Source of the DNA: Planctomyces sp. | Lineage (GTDB): Bacteria > Planctomycetota > Planctomycetia > Planctomycetales > Planctomycetaceae | DNA length: 43,227 bases | Assembly: GCA_002702685.1 (NCBI GenBank) | Contig: PABD01000233.1 | Coordinates: 1-43,227 of the forward strand | Direction of reading: 5' to 3' | Shown: positions 34,794 through 43,003 of the stretch, piece by piece | How positions within the stretch are numbered: the first letter of the stretch is position 1 | Layout: the number at the start of each line of letters is the position of its first letter | Program-made: the position numbers and the translations under genes | The notes under the pieces: model-generated | What the model was told of the DNA's origin: nothing | The model's input: the letters and a program-made list of their open reading frames with translations, nothing else | Databases searched by the model: none

Positions 34794-35618
34794 TTACGGT
34801 CGTTCGCCCGCTTGCAGTTTTCGATTGAGGAGATCGATCACCACCGGCAGGTCCGCGACGGAGGGGATCACCTGGTGTGCTCCTACGGCCCGGAATTTGT
34901 CCGCGGCGATCTGTCGGCGTGATTTCTGTTCGTCGTCGGTGAGGGCTTCCCATTCATCGCGGGTGAGACCGACCTCGCTGCCGGTGTCGCACAGTCCGAT
35001 CGACCATGTTCCCGCATTCAGGCCCGCTTCGATATCGGGAACGGTATCCCCGACTTTCAATACACGGCAGGGAGGGTAGACGTCGAGTGCCTGCATGTTG
35101 CTGAAGATCATCCACGGGGCAGGGCGGCCGGCGGGAACTTCATCGGCGCAGATAATATGATCAGGGTGATAACCCTGCTCGGTTGCCGCTTTAATCACCG
35201 GTTCCATGACGGCCCGGGGGTAACCGGTTGTCGAGCCCAGCTTGATGCCGTGAGTACGCAGATACTCCTGCGCTTCCAGCACGCCCGGAATGAGGTCGGT
35301 GAAGCGGGCGGCTTCCTTGATCTGCAGAGGGGTAAAGCGATGATACAGATCGTCGACGTCGGCTTCGCTCCATTCGCAGCCATTTGAACTCTGCCAGCGT
35401 TCGGCGATCGCTTCGTCTTCGAGCAGCGTGCGGATGTGATCACGTTTGTGCAATCCCATCGGACCTCGGGCTTCGATGGCGGAAAGCTCCACCCCTTTAT
35501 CGGCAAAGGCGGCGACAAAAGCGGCCACGGGGGCAAAGCACCCAAAGTCGACCGTCGTACCGGCCCAGTCAAAGACGACGAGTTCAATCTTATGTGACGT
35601 GGATGATGCGGTAATCAT
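34794..35618 (-). CDS. phnX: Phosphonoacetaldehyde hydrolase
   Basis: This 274-residue HAD-superfamily enzyme splits phosphonoacetaldehyde into acetaldehyde and phosphate. The nucleophile is D17 in VVFDWAGTTVDFG, with the family's A in place of the usual second Asp. The Schiff-base lysine is K58 in MGLHKRDHI. GSTTGYPRAVMEPV and the late VGDTVPDIEAGLNAGTW complete the HAD motifs. The start is ATG 35618. It is 57 bp after phnZ and uses the product of phnW, so the three genes form one catabolic cluster. Confidence 0.93.
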   Translation of the reverse strand: MITASSTSHKIELVVFDWAGTTVDFGCFAPVAAFVAAFADKGVELSAIEARGPMGLHKRDHIRTLLEDEAIAERWQSSNGCEWSEADVDDLYHRFTPLQIKEAARFTDLIPGVLEAQEYLRTHGIKLGSTTGYPRAVMEPVIKAATEQGYHPDHIICADEVPAGRPAPWMIFSNMQALDVYPPCRVLKVGDTVPDIEAGLNAGTWSIGLCDTGSEVGLTRDEWEALTDDEQKSRRQIAADKFRAVGAHQVIPSVADLPVVIDLLNRKLQAGERP

Positions 35619-35675
35619 GATTCAATCTCGCGTGTAGATAGGGGTGGAGAGTACGGGCGATCAGGAAGGATCATT

Positions 35676-36257
35676 CTAAGAGCGACTTTTTCGCAGGCTC
35701 TCTTCGAGGTACGGTCGAAAATGTTCCAGGTCAGGAGTGGGATGATCGGGAATCTTTGCCGCTTCATCCCACAGACGTAACTGCAACGCGGCTTTCGCTT
35801 GCGGATGCTGATTGAACTCGTGAACTTCTTGTGGAGTGAACGGCCCTCCCTGCAGTCTCAGGCTCAGTCGGGATGCGTCCGAAAGCTGAGCGTAATAGGC
35901 GGGGTCGGTGGCACAGCGATATCGTTTCGCGGCCACATGCAGCCGAATGGGCTCGGTCACTTCCGGACCGAAGTACCGCTCCAGCCATTCCGCGCCGAGC
36001 GTTTCATGTTCGGAATCAATTCCCTGTTCGGCGCAGTCTTCCGGGAGCGTGGTCATCAGGTGCCCCACATCATGCAGGAGCGCCGCGGCAATGAGCGTCG
36101 GGGGGACGCCTTCGTTTTTGGCGAAGGTCGCCGCCTGCAGGGCATGCTCGGTCTGACTGACCGGTTCTCCCGCATAGAGCGAGTCGCCCCGTTCGGCGAA
36201 GAGCCGCAGAAGATAGTCGATCACTTCCGGTTCCGGGATGGCGTCGGCGTGGAACAT
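35676..36257 (-). CDS. phnZ: PhnZ-like HD-domain diiron oxygenase of phosphonate catabolism
   Basis: This 193-residue HD protein matches the phosphonate-operon HD oxygenase family. Y28-x2-E31 (YAGEPVSQ), H38 (TEHALQ), the HD pair H62/D63 in LLHDVGHL, H84 (SEHE), H107 and D164 fit the mixed-valence diiron site and its gating tyrosine. PhnZ cleaves (R)-1-hydroxy-2-aminoethylphosphonate to glycine and phosphate. That substrate normally comes from the dioxygenase PhnY, which is not in this window. The start is ATG 36257, after a strong GAGGGGGG. It is first in the phn cluster; a terminator from the previous gene lies directly upstream. Confidence 0.85.
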   Translation of the reverse strand: MFHADAIPEPEVIDYLLRLFAERGDSLYAGEPVSQTEHALQAATFAKNEGVPPTLIAAALLHDVGHLMTTLPEDCAEQGIDSEHETLGAEWLERYFGPEVTEPIRLHVAAKRYRCATDPAYYAQLSDASRLSLRLQGGPFTPQEVHEFNQHPQAKAALQLRLWDEAAKIPDHPTPDLEHFRPYLEESLRKSRS

Positions 36258-36320
36258 GGTTCCCCCCTCACGAAAGAAGCAGGTGATCGAGAAGAGTGCT
36301 CGACCGGTTATTCGTACCAT

Positions 36321-36356
36321 AAAAAACCCGCCGGCTCCCGGTAAAGAGCAGGCGGG
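36321..36356 (-). terminator. Rho-independent terminator of the Lys-rich/acidic-tail gene
   Basis: On the minus strand a CCCGCC/GGCGGG-based stem (36327-36356) is followed by six T (36321-36326). It separates that gene from phnZ. Confidence 0.85.
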
Positions 36357-36418
36357 TCATGAATTGTCGGACAGCATCAGTCCGGAAGACACAGACTCAG
36401 GACGAGGTTCAACCGGGA

Positions 36419-36946
36419 TCAGTCGTCATCGTCGCTTATGTCGTCGTCACCGCCATCGCTATCTTCGTCGCCGTCGTCGCCGAGGTCTTCCATATCTTCA
36501 AGGTCGAGATCGTCATCGCCGTCCCCCTCGTCACTGTCCTCGTCGATGTCGTCATCATCGTTGTCCGAGTCGTCATTGGTGACGTCATCTTTGATATCGT
36601 CGTCGTCCTCGGGATGCGGTGGTTTCGCCACCACGGGAGTCGCACCGTCGCCGATCGGCTCCTTAATGGGCTGGATGAAGTACATCTTCTTCGCGCTGCG
36701 GCTGCGGAGCTGCTCGAGCTTTTCCTCAGCGGCGTCGCGCTGGTCGTACGGGAAGCGTGCTTCCTCTTTCAGGCTACCACTGAAGACACCCCAGACCAGC
36801 CGACGGCGCACGGCGGTTTTCGCCGATTTGCGCGTGGCCTTTTTACGGGTGGTTTTCTTCTTTGGAGTTTTTTTGGCAGTTCCTTTGGCCTCGGCCGCTT
36901 CGGCCTCCCGCCGTTTGTCCATACGACTGGCAGTTTTTCGCGCCAT
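36419..36946 (-). CDS. Conserved-looking protein with Lys/Arg-rich N-terminus and long acidic tail
   Basis: This 175-residue protein was not assigned to a named family. Residues 1-46 are very basic and Ala/Lys/Thr-rich (KKTPKKKTTRKKATRKS), resembling histone H1-like tails. A short ordered core follows (RRLVWGVFSGSLKEEARFPYDQRDAAEEKLEQL, about 47-80, then YFIQPIKEP). From about 105 the chain is almost all Asp, with Glu, Gly and Ser. The basic end may bind nucleic acid, and the acidic tail may act as a charge shield or chaperone. This is inference. The start is ATG 36946, with GAGA seven bases upstream. A terminator follows 60 bp downstream. It is divergent from the BON-domain gene. Confidence 0.75.
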   Translation of the reverse strand: MARKTASRMDKRREAEAAEAKGTAKKTPKKKTTRKKATRKSAKTAVRRRLVWGVFSGSLKEEARFPYDQRDAAEEKLEQLRSRSAKKMYFIQPIKEPIGDGATPVVAKPPHPEDDDDIKDDVTNDDSDNDDDDIDEDSDEGDGDDDLDLEDMEDLGDDGDEDSDGGDDDISDDDD

Positions 36947-37511
36947 TTTCAATCTCTGTAAACTGAGCTGGATGATCTTCTGAAAGAAAGTACACCCTGA
37001 CTGACTTCTATCAGGAAGCGAATACCATAACAACTCCCCTTTAAATCGACCAGTATCAGGCAATCGCTATTTGCGGCAAGGGGGCGGGAAAACGAGCGTA
37101 AATCCGCTGTTTTCAGGCGAAAACGGGCCTGGCCCCGCTTGAGCGGTATGGATTTGGCCACAAATGTAAAAATCAACACGAATAGGCGGAAGTCGCTGTT
37201 CAGGAATGATTTACGCCCGACTGGTCGCCGGGGATGGCTGGTGAATCACTTAAAATGCAATCAGAACAACCAGAAGTTCTTATCTAATCGATACGTTGCG
37301 TCCGATCATTATTTTCAGGAAATCAGTCATTCCCGTGCGCTGGAGATTTTCTCCGGAGAGTGAACTGACTGCTCAGCACTCTAACCTGCTCAACTGGACG
37401 AGTCTGGGATTACCAATGTCTACAAGTAAACAACATTTACCAGCAGCCGCTGGGGGAGTCGCCAGTAGTCCTCGGCTCCTTAAGGGAACATCTGGTGGAG
37501 GAGAGCTCTTA
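36947..37511. promoter_or_regulatory. Divergent intergenic region
   Basis: About 565 bp between two divergent genes must hold both promoters. The stretch is more AT-rich than its flanks. I cannot pick a specific promoter or operator with confidence. Confidence 0.4.
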
Positions 37512-38585
37512 ATGGGCAAGTATCACAAGTGGGTTTTAACCCTGGGGATGATGGCGGCAGTCCCGTCTGCGGCTACCGCGGGAGACTTCGGTTTCCAGAA
37601 CAGTCAAGCTGCTCCGCAGCAATCGGTTGCCGCCCGGAGCAACCAGCAGGTCGCCGAGGAAATCGGACAGGCACTGCGTGAAGCCAAACTGAAGGGTTTC
37701 AATATGGAAATCCAGTATCAGAATGGCGTCGCGACCCTGTCTGGAAAAATCCAGAGCGCCAAAGAAAAAGAAAAAGCGACCAAAGTTCTGCAGGGCATCA
37801 AAGGCGTGCAGAGCATCAACAACCAACTCGAAGTGGTTCAGACTGCCGAAACCAAAAAACCTGCTTTCCTCGGTAACCGGGGTCAGATTCAGCAGGTCGC
37901 CGGCAGCGAAGACCCGATCGCCCGCAACCAGGAAATGGCGCAGAAAATCGCCAGCGAACTGGGCAAAAGCGGTCTGAGCGGTTACGACATTGAAGTCCGC
38001 TATCAGGACGGACGTGCTCAGCTCGGCGGATTCGTCGCGAGTGCTGAGGAAGCCCGTCAGGCTTACATCGTCGCCTCAAACGTCGATGGTGTGCATCAGG
38101 TGCAGAACGCTCTCCGCGTGAAGCCGACCGGACAGCCCGGACAGCCCGGACCGCAGGGTCAGATGGGTCCCGGTGGACCGATGCAGGCTGGTATGCCCGG
38201 TGGCATGCCGATGCAGGGCGGAATGCCGATGGCTGGACCGGGACAGATTAACCCCGCCAGCTTCCAGGGTTCTCCCTCGATGATGCCGATCGCTCCTCCG
38301 CACGGCCAGATGCCTCCGGCTGCTTCGGGAGCCGTCTACGGTGGAAGCAACCTTCCCGAGTACGCATGGCCTGCTCAGGCTCAGTACCCGAACTACGCCG
38401 CGATTCAGTACCCGAAAGAGTACTCGGCTTCGGCCTTCCCGTACATCGGACCGTTCTACCCCTATCCGCAGGTTCCGCTGGGATGGCGTGAAGTCAGCCT
38501 CGAATGGGACGATGGATACTGGAAACTCGACTTCGATTCCAAAACCGACCGCTGGTACTGGTTCCTGAACCCGAAAAACTGGTAG
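37512..38585 (+). CDS. Exported BON-domain protein with Gly/Met/Pro/Gln-rich linker
   Basis: This 357-residue protein has a signal peptide MGKYHKWVLTLGMMAAVPSA (cleavage near TAG-D). Two BON domains follow (about 40-105, VAEEIGQALREAKLKGFNMEIQ; and about 135-200, MAQKIASELGKSGLSGYDIEV). Then come a low-complexity G/M/P/Q linker (PGQPGPQGQMGPGG) and a Tyr/Trp-rich C-terminal domain ending WYWFLNPKNW. BON domains usually bind membranes or envelope components. ATG 37512 is chosen because GGAGGAGAG precedes it and the signal peptide begins there; an in-frame ATG at 37416 would add 32 residues before the signal. A strong terminator follows. Confidence 0.82.
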   Translation: MGKYHKWVLTLGMMAAVPSAATAGDFGFQNSQAAPQQSVAARSNQQVAEEIGQALREAKLKGFNMEIQYQNGVATLSGKIQSAKEKEKATKVLQGIKGVQSINNQLEVVQTAETKKPAFLGNRGQIQQVAGSEDPIARNQEMAQKIASELGKSGLSGYDIEVRYQDGRAQLGGFVASAEEARQAYIVASNVDGVHQVQNALRVKPTGQPGQPGPQGQMGPGGPMQAGMPGGMPMQGGMPMAGPGQINPASFQGSPSMMPIAPPHGQMPPAASGAVYGGSNLPEYAWPAQAQYPNYAAIQYPKEYSASAFPYIGPFYPYPQVPLGWREVSLEWDDGYWKLDFDSKTDRWYWFLNPKNW

Positions 38586-38632
38586 GCCGATCCTGATAGA
38601 ATCACCAGGTCCAGTAGAGCAGAATATACCCA

Positions 38633-38673
38633 AAACGCCTTCGGAAGATTGCTTCCGGAGGCGTTTTTTTGTC
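38633..38673 (+). terminator. Strong rho-independent terminator after the BON-domain gene
   Basis: A perfect 15-bp stem (38633-38647 with 38652-38666) with loop ATTG runs into a T tract. Confidence 0.9.
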
Positions 38674-39096
38674 GGCCATCCGGCGCCGGATCATCTGCTG
38701 GCAGCTGCCCTCCTGAGGAGACGGCAACCGATTCATATCTGAAAACGTCATGCCGCCTGCTGCCGGGCGGAGTGGTGGTAAACAGGCCCCGCGGAAGGGT
38801 TTATTGTCCCTTTTTTAACGGCTTGGGCTCGGTTTGACTCTCCCGAAGAGGGGCACAAGACCGATTTATTCAAAACAACGGAAATAATCTGCAAAAACGT
38901 CAGAATCGCGAAAGATGTCGCAGTTTAACGTTCGATAACAACTGTTAACGGCTGGAACGTATTCGGTAGATCGTCTCTCAACGAACTTCCGGCGACCGCC
39001 GAACCCGGAAATGAATTTCAACTGGATGGTCTTCATCCAGGATGGCCTCAAGGCAAATTTAAAAACGGATTGATCGCACCCGGAGGGGAAAGAAGA
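38674..39096 (+). other. Intergenic stretch before the lipoprotein gene
   Basis: About 420 bp contain no recognisable gene. The last part is AT-rich and is expected to carry the lipoprotein promoter. GGAGGGGAA just before the start codon is a strong ribosome binding site. Confidence 0.4.
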
Positions 39097-39705
39097 ATGG
39101 CCATGTTTTCAAGAATCATGCGAACATGCACCTTATCAGTGGGTCTTTCGCTGATCGTCATTTACAGCAGTGGCTGTACGCTGGTTGGGGGAGCTCTGCA
39201 GCTCACTCATCATTACATGTTGTTCTGGGAAACGCTTCCTCCCATTCCGGTGAGTGCGTATTGGTCCCAGCAGATCGAAGACACTTACTACGAGGAAGAG
39301 CGCTACGGCAAGGTGGAAGTGCTCGATCCCGTGTACGGTGCCGACGCACCCCTGGTCTGTCTCGATCCCCCGACCCCGGACGAAGTAATTCGGGCAATTC
39401 CGAACTCGCCCGAAGGCGGATTCGCATTCCTGTCCGATACCCAGTGGAACAATGTCCGCATGACAGTTGACCTGATTGTCGACAAGGTCGAGGACTGCAA
39501 GTTCTATCCTCTGGTCGGACCGGCCCGGATGCACAAGTGCCACTACAAGTGCACCGTCTACTACACCAAAGTCGAACGCTCGAATTATCCGGTCCCGTTC
39601 GAGAATGTGGACTACGACGCTCGCGAAGTGGTCTACATCGACCACGATCACCTGATCCGCTGTGCTGGACCGGAATCTACCAACCTGCCGACTCCGGGAC
39701 TGTAA
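39097..39705 (+). CDS. Predicted lipoprotein of unknown function
   Basis: This 202-residue protein has a lipoprotein signal: hydrophobic TLSVGLSLIVIYSSGC with lipobox YSSGC, lipidated Cys27. The rest is soluble and acidic, with many Tyr and paired cysteines (KCHYKCTVYYTK). It does not match a family I can name. The start is ATG 39097, after GGAGGGGAA; an earlier in-frame codon at 39070 would put unrelated residues before the signal. A terminator follows, so it is probably monocistronic. Confidence 0.78.
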   Translation: MAMFSRIMRTCTLSVGLSLIVIYSSGCTLVGGALQLTHHYMLFWETLPPIPVSAYWSQQIEDTYYEEERYGKVEVLDPVYGADAPLVCLDPPTPDEVIRAIPNSPEGGFAFLSDTQWNNVRMTVDLIVDKVEDCKFYPLVGPARMHKCHYKCTVYYTKVERSNYPVPFENVDYDAREVVYIDHDHLIRCAGPESTNLPTPGL

Positions 39706-39756
39706 TGCGAAAAGCGTGCTGATCCTCGAAACGCGATCAATCGAATCAGTTAAAAG

Positions 39757-39789
39757 CGATCCACGGGTAATCCTGTGGATCGTTTTTTT
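39757..39789 (+). terminator. Rho-independent terminator after the lipoprotein gene
   Basis: Stem CGATCCACGGG/CCTGTGGATCG (one G-U pair, loop TAAT) at 39757-39782 is followed by seven T. Confidence 0.9.
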
Positions 39790-39936
39790 ATTGCGCTTGA
39801 TGAAGAATGCCATTGTCGTAAAGGAAGCGATTGCTAGAGCGCATTCCAGATAACCGTAGCGTGTTCTGGCGGCGTAGCCTCCTGCTTTCAAGGGCTGTTC
39901 GGGTACGATAGCCGCCACACTTATCCTGGACAGGAT

Positions 39937-40899
39937 CTAATAGTTCGATTTCGCCGCGAGTGCGATCGCACCGTGCACGACGACATCTTCTCCGAGTGCC
40001 GCGGGAACAATCTCGTATTGTTGGCGCAGTTGCGGGAAGACATACTCGGACGCATAACGGCGGATCGGTTCGAAGAAGAGTTCTTCCCCCATCAGGGAGA
40101 CGCCACCGCCGATGACGATGACTTCGGGGGCGATGAGCGTCACCACCTGAGCGACCGCCCAACCGAGTGCTCTGGTCGCGCGTTCGAGCGAGGCAATCGC
40201 GAGTGGATTCCCTTCGAGTGCCGCGGCCGCGATCGTTTTGCCTGTGACCTGCCGCAAGTCGCCGGCGGAACGCATTAACAACTCGGTCCGCGCTTCGCCC
40301 ATCTCATCGTCGAGCGCGACCCCCGGCTGCAGCTGTGCGCGGAGCCAGGTTTCGATCCCTCGCCCGCTCGCGCGGGATTCGATGGTGTCATGCGGGTCGG
40401 TGCAGTCGAGGCCCGGTCGCAGGTGTCCGATCTCGGCAATCGCGGGACGATCCGCCCCCACCAGTTGTCGATTAAGCACTAACCCTCCCCCGACGCCGGT
40501 GCCTGAGGTGATAAAAAACAGATGATTTTTGTCTTTGCCGGCGCCGTAGCAACTTTCGGCATACGCGGCTGAGTCGCAGTCGTTCCGTACGACGGCGGGG
40601 CGGCCGAGTTCCTGCTGAGTCCAGTCCGCCAGTGGGAACTGTTCCCATCCCTCGACCTGATGACTGATACGGACAACCCCGGCGACGCCATCGATCGGAC
40701 CTCCGAAACCGTATCCGACACGGACGACGTTGTGCTTTTCGATCAACTTTCGTCCGGCAGTTTTAATCTGCTCGCGAATTCCGGCGGCGCCGTGATCGGC
40801 ATCAATATCGAGCCGGACAAAATCGATGAACTCCGGTTTGTCTCCGGTACCGACACCGAGTTGCAGTTTGGTGCCGCCGATTTCAATTCCAAGGTACAT
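39937..40899 (-). CDS. ROK-family sugar kinase-like protein lacking the zinc motif
   Basis: This 320-residue protein has the ATP motif GIEIGGTKLQLGVG at 4-17, NDCDSAAYAE with the catalytic Asp, and SGTGVGGGLVL. A second phosphate region VIVIGGGVSLMGEE lies late in the chain. ROK kinases phosphorylate glucose, N-acetylmannosamine and similar sugars. The usual C-x-C-G-x-x-G-C zinc cluster is absent: the segment after AEIGHLRPG reads LDCTDPHDTIESRASGRGIE, with one cysteine. It may be a zinc-independent kinase or a repressor-like member, though no HTH is present. The start is ATG 40899, 34 bp after the endonuclease V fusion gene, so it is likely the last gene of that operon. Confidence 0.85.
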   Translation of the reverse strand: MYLGIEIGGTKLQLGVGTGDKPEFIDFVRLDIDADHGAAGIREQIKTAGRKLIEKHNVVRVGYGFGGPIDGVAGVVRISHQVEGWEQFPLADWTQQELGRPAVVRNDCDSAAYAESCYGAGKDKNHLFFITSGTGVGGGLVLNRQLVGADRPAIAEIGHLRPGLDCTDPHDTIESRASGRGIETWLRAQLQPGVALDDEMGEARTELLMRSAGDLRQVTGKTIAAAALEGNPLAIASLERATRALGWAVAQVVTLIAPEVIVIGGGVSLMGEELFFEPIRRYASEYVFPQLRQQYEIVPAALGEDVVVHGAIALAAKSNY

Positions 40900-40933
40900 G
40901 AGGCGTGGTCTTGTTGGGGGTTAAAGGTTTGGA

Positions 40934-41905
40934 CTATCCCGTTGGAGGGACGCGGCTGAGGCGGTCGGCCTGATAAATCGGTTCGGGAAGGCGATGTTGT
41001 CGGGGGAGCCACGCGCGGTGCATCCAGGCCACGGCTTCCGACAACGTAATCTGGTGACCGACGGAAACGTAAAAGGGTTTCCCGCTCCGCTCGGTCGTGA
41101 TGGCGGTGGCGATCTGTTCGTCGTGCCACAGAACCGGGCGTTCGTGTTCCGTTCCTACCGGCACCTTGCCGATCAACAGCGACTTACTGATTCCGATCGT
41201 CGGTTTGTCGAGTTCCACTCCGAGGCAGGTTGCAATCCCGGCGCGACGCGGGTGCAGGAGTCCATTGCCATCGACGAATATCAGATCGGGCTCCGGTCCC
41301 GTTCGCAGCAGCTTGTCCCACAGGGAGAGTAACAACGGCAATTCGCGAAATGCAAGATAACGTGGAATATACGGGAAGAGAATCCGGTCGCGATGGATCA
41401 GTTCAAATTCGACGGCAAGGGTCTCTGCATTCAGCACAGCGCAGGCCGCCTGACCGATGCCCGGTTCCGGATAAGCGAGATCGACTCCAGCGATGAACTG
41501 AACCGGTCGCGTAAGCGAAGACTCCCTGACCTGTCCCGCGACCCGGTCCTGGTAAGACAGCAAATCCGAGAGCGGGCTCGAGTAATCGCTCGGCTCCGGT
41601 TCCCAGCGGCACTCGTCAACATTCACCACATCGCCCCTGAAGAGAACGCCTTCGCTCCGCAGACGCACGATTTTTTCGTGTTCGTCACCGGTGATATACT
41701 GTCCGGGTTCGCCCGTTTTGCGGATCAGTCGGTGGCAGCCGCAGTCGTCGGTGTGTTCATGCTGGAGAGCGTACTGCGCGACATACCGGGCGGCGGTGAC
41801 ATCCCCCAGCAGGCGGGCGACATCGCCATAGGGAATCACTTTGCCGGCGGGGATCTGTCTTACGAAATGATCGAGCCATTCAGGCAGGTTCGGAATCTCG
41901 ATCAT
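40934..41905 (-). CDS. Alkyltransferase-like (AGT/ATL) domain fused to endonuclease V
   Basis: This 323-residue protein has two DNA repair parts. Residues 1-100 match the DNA-binding domain of O6-alkylguanine-DNA alkyltransferases: IPAGKVIPYGDVARLLG (helix-turn-helix region), AARYVAQYAL, and CGCHRLIRKTGEPGQY, where C57 would be the acceptor of the usual PCHRV motif. Residues 135-320 match endonuclease V: D142 (GVDLAY), E188 (YIPRYLAFRE), D212 (FVDGNG) and HPR at 218-220. Endonuclease V cuts next to inosine. A similar AGT-EndoV fusion has been described in the archaeon Ferroplasma acidarmanus. ATG 41905 is used; the exbD stop is one base upstream (TAGCATG), so translation is probably coupled. 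Whether C57 transfers alkyl groups with Gly replacing Pro is unknown. Confidence 0.85.
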   Translation of the reverse strand: MIEIPNLPEWLDHFVRQIPAGKVIPYGDVARLLGDVTAARYVAQYALQHEHTDDCGCHRLIRKTGEPGQYITGDEHEKIVRLRSEGVLFRGDVVNVDECRWEPEPSDYSSPLSDLLSYQDRVAGQVRESSLTRPVQFIAGVDLAYPEPGIGQAACAVLNAETLAVEFELIHRDRILFPYIPRYLAFRELPLLLSLWDKLLRTGPEPDLIFVDGNGLLHPRRAGIATCLGVELDKPTIGISKSLLIGKVPVGTEHERPVLWHDEQIATAITTERSGKPFYVSVGHQITLSEAVAWMHRAWLPRQHRLPEPIYQADRLSRVPPTG

Positions 41906-41906
41906 G

Positions 41907-42425
41907 CTACAACTTGGGAGTGCCGGTTGCGGGGCGTTTGGGGGGCGTGAACTTGATCTTGTCGACGTACCGCACCGGTTGGTTGGTCGCGGGGTCAATG
42001 GCGCCGGTGCAGGCGGAAACGGCCCGAATGGTATAGGAATAGTCCAGCTGGTAGTCTGCGTCGATTTCGACTTCCGTCTCCGACGCGGCGCCTCCCGTCT
42101 GGTTCCCTCCGACGGTTTGCAGGATGACCTGGTTCAGACGTTCGAAGACATCGGGGCCACCACCGAGATTGCGCTCGCCGAAGACGATGGAATTGAGAGA
42201 ACCATCCTCGTTGGCGATCAGTCGGACTTTGATCGGTGGCAGCGCGATTTCGTTCGACGGGGCGGCCTTTTCATCTAGCGGCATGTTGATCTGAAATTCA
42301 CCTTCAGGCTCGTTGATGCGCAGAGTCAGCAGAAAGAAGATCAGCAGTTGAAACACGACGTCGATCATCGGGGTCATTTGAGGACCCTTGGCACGCGTCG
42401 TTGACTGTGATGTTCGAAACCGCAT
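41907..42425 (-). CDS. ExbD/TolR-family biopolymer transport protein
   Basis: This 172-residue protein has a single N-terminal membrane helix with the protonatable aspartate in MTPMIDVVFQLLIFFLL (D22). A periplasmic domain ends in a Pro/Lys-rich tail (FTPPKRPATGTPKL). ExbD partners with ExbB and energises outer-membrane processes with the proton gradient. The start is ATG 42425; no strong ribosome site. It is the second of two exbD copies, 53 bp after the first, and its stop is one base from the start of the repair-protein gene. Confidence 0.88.
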   Translation of the reverse strand: MRFRTSQSTTRAKGPQMTPMIDVVFQLLIFFLLTLRINEPEGEFQINMPLDEKAAPSNEIALPPIKVRLIANEDGSLNSIVFGERNLGGGPDVFERLNQVILQTVGGNQTGGAASETEVEIDADYQLDYSYTIRAVSACTGAIDPATNQPVRYVDKIKFTPPKRPATGTPKL

Positions 42426-42478
42426 GAATCTGTGACTTGCTGTGAAGAGAAAGGAAGATAAACGAACTCAGATTACTG

Positions 42479-42952
42479 TCAGCGCTGTTGTTCTCCCTGA
42501 ATCGCTTTCAGGGTGAATTTCTGGAAACCGGCATCCTGGGCCATGCGAATGACTTCCTGGATCTGCCCCGTTTCGATGTCCCCATCCGCCCGGATTTCGA
42601 TCGTGACATCACTCAGTTCCTTGCCGAGTCGCTTCTGGACGTTCGCTTCAGTCTGTAATGTCGGGCCGAAATCGAGAATGGGCGTCTGCGCACTGAGATA
42701 AAAGACCAGCGGTTCGGAGATGATTGCGCCGGTGTCATCGCGAACATACCCGATATTGAGGACGACGTGATCGACGGCGACTTCCTCGCGAGGGCGGGCC
42801 AGTTGGTCGCGCGGCAGTTTGATCCTTTCGTCGACTTTCACCTGTTCGAAATTATTGACCACCATGAAAAAGGCGATCAATTGAAAGACGATGTCGATCA
42901 TGGGGGTCATGTCGACTTCGCGAACAGTATTACGGGAAAGTTTGATTCGCAT
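42479..42952 (-). CDS. ExbD/TolR-family biopolymer transport protein
   Basis: This 157-residue ExbD paralogue has MTPMIDIVFQLIAFFMVV as its membrane helix and a periplasmic domain with the usual C-terminal pattern (VTIEIRADGDIETGQIQEVIRMAQDAGFQKFTLKA). The start is ATG 42952. It follows the exbB gene by about 50 bp. Two different ExbD subunits with one ExbB suggest a heteromeric motor, which is inference. Confidence 0.9.
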   Translation of the reverse strand: MRIKLSRNTVREVDMTPMIDIVFQLIAFFMVVNNFEQVKVDERIKLPRDQLARPREEVAVDHVVLNIGYVRDDTGAIISEPLVFYLSAQTPILDFGPTLQTEANVQKRLGKELSDVTIEIRADGDIETGQIQEVIRMAQDAGFQKFTLKAIQGEQQR

Positions 42953-43003
42953 CGGGCCAGAGTCCGAATGGGAACAGACGAGTAAAAAAGACGCGGTTCA
43001 GGT

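Noticed and set aside
36359-36961. Val/Ile-rich or Ser-rich plus-strand frames opposite the Lys-rich/acidic protein
   Set aside because: They are the antisense readings of Asp codons (GTC/ATC or TCG/TCA runs); the minus-strand gene has its own start and terminator.
39923-39936. ATCCTGGACAGGAT palindrome just after the ROK gene
   Set aside because: It is a short stem with a four-base loop and no T tract; it could be chance.
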